Source of the DNA: Nitrososphaerota archaeon
Lineage (GTDB): Archaea > Thermoproteota > Nitrososphaeria > Nitrososphaerales > Gagatemarchaeaceae
Reading direction: 5' to 3'
DNA length: 8,602 nt
Assembly (NCBI GenBank): GCA_005877365.1
Contig: VBPP01000142.1
Location: forward strand, 1-8,602
The position numbers and the translations under genes were made by a program. Position 1 is the stretch's first letter. Each line of letters begins with the position of its first letter. Below the pieces are notes generated by a model. It made no database searches. It saw only the letters and a program-made list of their open reading frames with translations, and was not told the origin of the DNA. Below, piece after piece: positions 6,247-8,602 of the stretch.

Positions 6247-7725
6247 CTAGTATTCGGTCCGTCTGCCGCGGTCCCCGCCCCGGTGCCTAGCCAGCAGTGG
6301 GTCAACCTCCTTCTTCAGGAACTCGTCGCACCTCTCCTCGGCGTCCCCGATATGCGCCCTAGGGTCCATGAGCGTGTGTAGCTCCTCTGGTGTTAGCATC
6401 GACGACACGCTTCTGTCCGCGGCCAGCATTCTCTCAATTGGGTTCTGCTTCCCCTTCATCACCTCCTCCCAAGCCGCGGAAGACTTGACTCTGATCATCT
6501 CGTGAATCTTCTGTCTGTCCCCTCCCCTCTCTGTGAGTTTCATCATCACCGCCTCGGTGCCTGCGAAAGCGCCGAATCTCTCAAGGTTCCTTCTGGCCAT
6601 TGCAGGGTAGACGACGAACCCTCTCAGGAGCCTCTCGTAGATTATGAGGCATTCATCCAGAGCCAGGAAAGCTTCAGGGAGGGCGACCCTCCTCGCCGCG
6701 GAGTCGTCCAGCGTCCTTTCCAGCACGTTCTGCGCGGCGTTTGAAAAGGCCACGGCTGGGAGCGCCGAGACCAGCCGCGCGAGCGAACACATCCTCTCCG
6801 CAAGCACAGGATTTCGCTTGAACGGCATGGCGCTGGAGCCCACCTGCAGGTTCTCGATAGGCTCCGACATCTCCCCGAAGGCGGGGGACTGCATGACCCT
6901 GAGGTCGAGCCCGAATTTGTGGCAACTCTGGGCTATGGAGGCGAGGCAGGCCAGAATCACGTAGTCGACCTTCCTTGGATAGGTCTGTGTGGCGACCTCG
7001 AACGGCTCGATGCCCAGCCGTTCCATCACCGCCGCTTCCAACTTCCTTGTCTGGGCACTCCCCCCGAGGAGGGCTCTGAAGCTGGCGGAGGTGCCCACGG
7101 CCCCCTTCACCCCCTTCCCTCTGAGGAACCCACCGCGTACCGCTTCGACGAATCTGAGGTCCAGTACCAGGTCTTGGGCGTAGTTCGCAAACCTGTAGCC
7201 CAGTGTGGTAGGTTCGGCAGGCTGGAGATGGGTCCATGCCATGCAGACCAGGTCACGATGCTCGACGATCTTCTCCCTAAAGGCCCTCAAACAACCCACA
7301 AGCCTGGCCGTAATCTTGTCCATTGCTTTGCCGAATATGATGATATCCGCGTTGTCTTCGACGTCCATTGATGTAGCGCCCAGGTGCAGCTTCCCTCCCC
7401 CCACCTTGGCCTGGTCGGCGAAAGTCCTGAGCTCGGCCATGAGGTCGTGGCGGATCTTCCTCTCGAGTTCGTGTGCCCTGGGGATGTCCACGCTCTCCCT
7501 CCCCGCTTTGGAGCGGATGTCCTCCAGCTCGGCTCTTGACACCAGGCCAAGCTCTCCCTGCGCCTCTGCCAGCGCCAGCCAAACCCTCCGCCAGGTCGCG
7601 CGCTTCTCCTCTTCGGAGAAGAGTTCCCTCATTTCGGGGGAGCCGTAGCGCCAGGTGAAAGGCGAAAGGTAGTCTCCGAAACCGAACCGCTCCTTTCTGT
7701 TCGACTTAGGCCTTCTCTGTTTCAT
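6247..7725 (-). CDS. purB: Adenylosuccinate lyase, eukaryote-like ADSL subtype
   Basis: PurB removes fumarate from SAICAR (giving AICAR) and from adenylosuccinate (giving AMP), as a homotetramer of the fumarase/aspartase superfamily. I start it at ATG 7725-7723, overlapping the folC-like stop as ATGA, with GGAG eight bases upstream; the frame is open to 7791 but that is within folC. It has 492 residues. Motifs are RHDLMAELRTFA (92-103), HLGATSMDVEDNAD (114-127), WTHLQPAEPTTLG (164-176, His166 catalytic), GVKGAVGTSASF (205-216), the signature GSSAMPFKRNP (296-306, loop serine) and ERTLDDSAARR (336-346). From memory, the opening YLSPFTWRYGSPEM, ERTLDDSA and the ending DEFLKKEVDPLL match human-type ADSL more than the Bacillus type of about 430 residues. 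A basic head (1-15) and a basic tail (about 479-489, just before the C-terminal TEY) flank the conserved core. Confidence 0.94.
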   Translation of the reverse strand: MKQRRPKSNRKERFGFGDYLSPFTWRYGSPEMRELFSEEEKRATWRRVWLALAEAQGELGLVSRAELEDIRSKAGRESVDIPRAHELERKIRHDLMAELRTFADQAKVGGGKLHLGATSMDVEDNADIIIFGKAMDKITARLVGCLRAFREKIVEHRDLVCMAWTHLQPAEPTTLGYRFANYAQDLVLDLRFVEAVRGGFLRGKGVKGAVGTSASFRALLGGSAQTRKLEAAVMERLGIEPFEVATQTYPRKVDYVILACLASIAQSCHKFGLDLRVMQSPAFGEMSEPIENLQVGSSAMPFKRNPVLAERMCSLARLVSALPAVAFSNAAQNVLERTLDDSAARRVALPEAFLALDECLIIYERLLRGFVVYPAMARRNLERFGAFAGTEAVMMKLTERGGDRQKIHEMIRVKSSAAWEEVMKGKQNPIERMLAADRSVSSMLTPEELHTLMDPRAHIGDAEERCDEFLKKEVDPLLARHRGGDRGRRTEY

Positions 7726-8602
7726 TGCGACTTCTCCGGGATGGCGAAGCTGAGAGTCCCAGCGATCTGCTTCTGTTTGACGTCTCTCCACCCCACGCTC
7801 GCGTTCAGGTGGCGCAAGTTCGCGTCCCGGTTCAGCGCCTGGTCGATCATGTAGGTCGAGCCAGTGAACACTATGGTCTCCCCCGCGCCCCTGAGGTTCT
7901 TGGCTACAGATAGGGTGGTAGCTGGATTGGGAGCGAGATGGATCGGAACATCGGGGAACGCGTCTCGCAGACGGGCGTGTACCTTGTCCGGGTCCTGCCC
8001 TTTGAAGCCTGCAGCGGTGACGACGATTGCCTTGGCCTGCCTCACCAGAGGGGCAATGACAGCGACGGGATCCCTGGGCCCCGTTATTCCGACCACGAAG
8101 ACTTTCTTCGCCTTCGGGAAACGGAGTTGCAAGTCCTCGGAGAGTGCCTGCGTCTTGCTGGGGTTGTGGGCCACGTCGGCGAAGACGTCCTCCTCAATCT
8201 TCCAGAAACGCCCCATGTATTTCGCTGCCCGGAGCTTCCGGGCTATCTCTTCGATGTCCGCCCCCTTGACCAATCTCTTGACGACCTCGGCCGCCAGGGC
8301 CGCATTCCAGAGTTGGTACTCCGAGCCAAGGAGCGAGTCGGGGCTTCTCCCTTCCCCGGACTGAGACAGAACCTTGCCCAGCGCTCCGACCTCTCTCGCC
8401 GAGATGTGATGGAACGGCGCACCCACGTCCTTGCAGATGTTTGATAGGACCGCCACTGACCGTTCGTCCTGGTCCGCGCTGAACAGAGGGACCCCAGCCC
8501 TGCAAATCCCCGCCTTCTCCAGGGCTCTCTGCCAGTGCTCCTCCCCCAGGACATCTTCGTGGTCCTGGCCGACGTTGGTGACCACAGTCGCGGCAACGTT
8601 GA
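7722..8602 (-). CDS. folC: FolC-like folylpolyglutamate/dihydrofolate synthase, C-terminal part (5' end outside window)
   Basis: The frame is open to the right edge, so about 293 C-terminal residues are visible; GTG 8585 is internal. FolC adds glutamate to folates (or to dihydropteroate) with ATP and belongs to the Mur ligase superfamily. The first visible residues, NVAATVVTNVGQDHEDVLG, match 'TNV...vItniGlDH..vLG' of the central ATPase domain, followed by EKAGICRAGVPLF. YMGRFWKIEEDVFADVAHNP then matches the 'GRF...DVAHNP' junction into the C-terminal glutamate-ligase domain. That domain continues with VVGITGPRDP and ends with VFTGSTYMIDQAL. A tail of about 36 residues follows the usual end. 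The P-loop is outside the window, so I cannot exclude another Mur-like ligase, nor tell whether it is fused to another folate enzyme as in haloarchaea. It overlaps purB by four bases and is its likely operon partner. Confidence 0.82.
   Translation of the reverse strand, partial: NVAATVVTNVGQDHEDVLGEEHWQRALEKAGICRAGVPLFSADQDERSVAVLSNICKDVGAPFHHISAREVGALGKVLSQSGEGRSPDSLLGSEYQLWNAALAAEVVKRLVKGADIEEIARKLRAAKYMGRFWKIEEDVFADVAHNPSKTQALSEDLQLRFPKAKKVFVVGITGPRDPVAVIAPLVRQAKAIVVTAAGFKGQDPDKVHARLRDAFPDVPIHLAPNPATTLSVAKNLRGAGETIVFTGSTYMIDQALNRDANLRHLNASVGWRDVKQKQIAGTLSFAIPEKSQ
7734..7737 (-). promoter_or_regulatory. Ribosome binding site for purB
   Basis: On the minus strand GGAG lies eight bases before ATG 7725, inside the end of the folC-like gene. 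It supports this start over the in-frame upstream ATG at 7791. Confidence 0.5.

Noticed and set aside
6240..6256. Short inverted repeat GAAT...ATTC near the purB stop, considered as a terminator
   Set aside because: The stem is only four base pairs, AT-rich, and is not followed by a T-run on either strand.
6674..7237. 187-codon open frame on the minus strand within purB
   Set aside because: Same strand but different frame from a strongly conserved PurB region; rich in Arg, Gly and Pro, with no recognisable domain.
7726..7791. Upstream start of purB at 7791
   Set aside because: The 22 extra residues are folC-like coding sequence out of frame; ATG 7725 has GGAG and a four-base overlap.
7864..8444. 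Two plus-strand open frames of about 166-168 codons opposite the folC-like gene
   Set aside because: They are shadows of the folC-like gene, which has consistent family motifs across the whole stretch.

Overview
This window is a tightly packed de novo purine biosynthesis cluster interleaved with folate one-carbon genes. The host is probably an archaeon. Arginine codons AGG/AGA are used heavily, a GGTGGT-type ribosome binding site is visible, base composition is GC-rich, and the PurC, PurE and FolD variants look archaeal to me. I cannot place it below domain level from this sequence, and a thermophilic or deep-branching bacterium is not formally excluded.

Plus strand, 1-6235: the 3' end of purL, then purF, purN, folD, a 5-formyltetrahydrofolate cyclo-ligase gene, purE, purC and purM. 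All run in one direction. Every junction is either an overlap of 1-10 bases or a 10-base gap, so this is almost certainly one operon with strong translational coupling. Its promoter lies left of the window. Three of the genes (purF, the cyclo-ligase, purM) appear to start with TTG.

Minus strand, 8602-6247: the 3' part of a folC-like Mur-ligase-family gene, followed by purB with a 4-base ATGA overlap. Their promoter lies right of the window. purM and purB converge with only 11 bases between stop codons and no recognisable terminator.

Together the genes cover PRPP to phosphoribosylamine (PurF), GAR formylation (PurN), FGAM synthesis (PurL), AIR synthesis (PurM), AIR carboxylation (PurE), SAICAR synthesis (PurC) and both lyase steps (PurB). 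FolD and the cyclo-ligase supply and recycle the formyl-folate pool that PurN needs, and FolC would polyglutamylate the folate carrier. PurD, PurS/PurQ, PurK and the last two IMP steps are not in the window. The presence of PurN, FolD, cyclo-ligase and FolC together suggests folate-dependent formyl transfer rather than the formate/ATP-dependent route of many archaea.

I found no previously undescribed system. The points most worth a second look are a PurB that resembles eukaryotic adenylosuccinate lyase rather than the common prokaryotic type, the folate module on both strands, the chain of overlapping stop/start codons with TTG starts, and local motif departures in FolD, PurE, PurM and PurF. 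There is no gene-free stretch longer than 11 bases, and I see no RNA gene, mobile element, CRISPR array or repeat.
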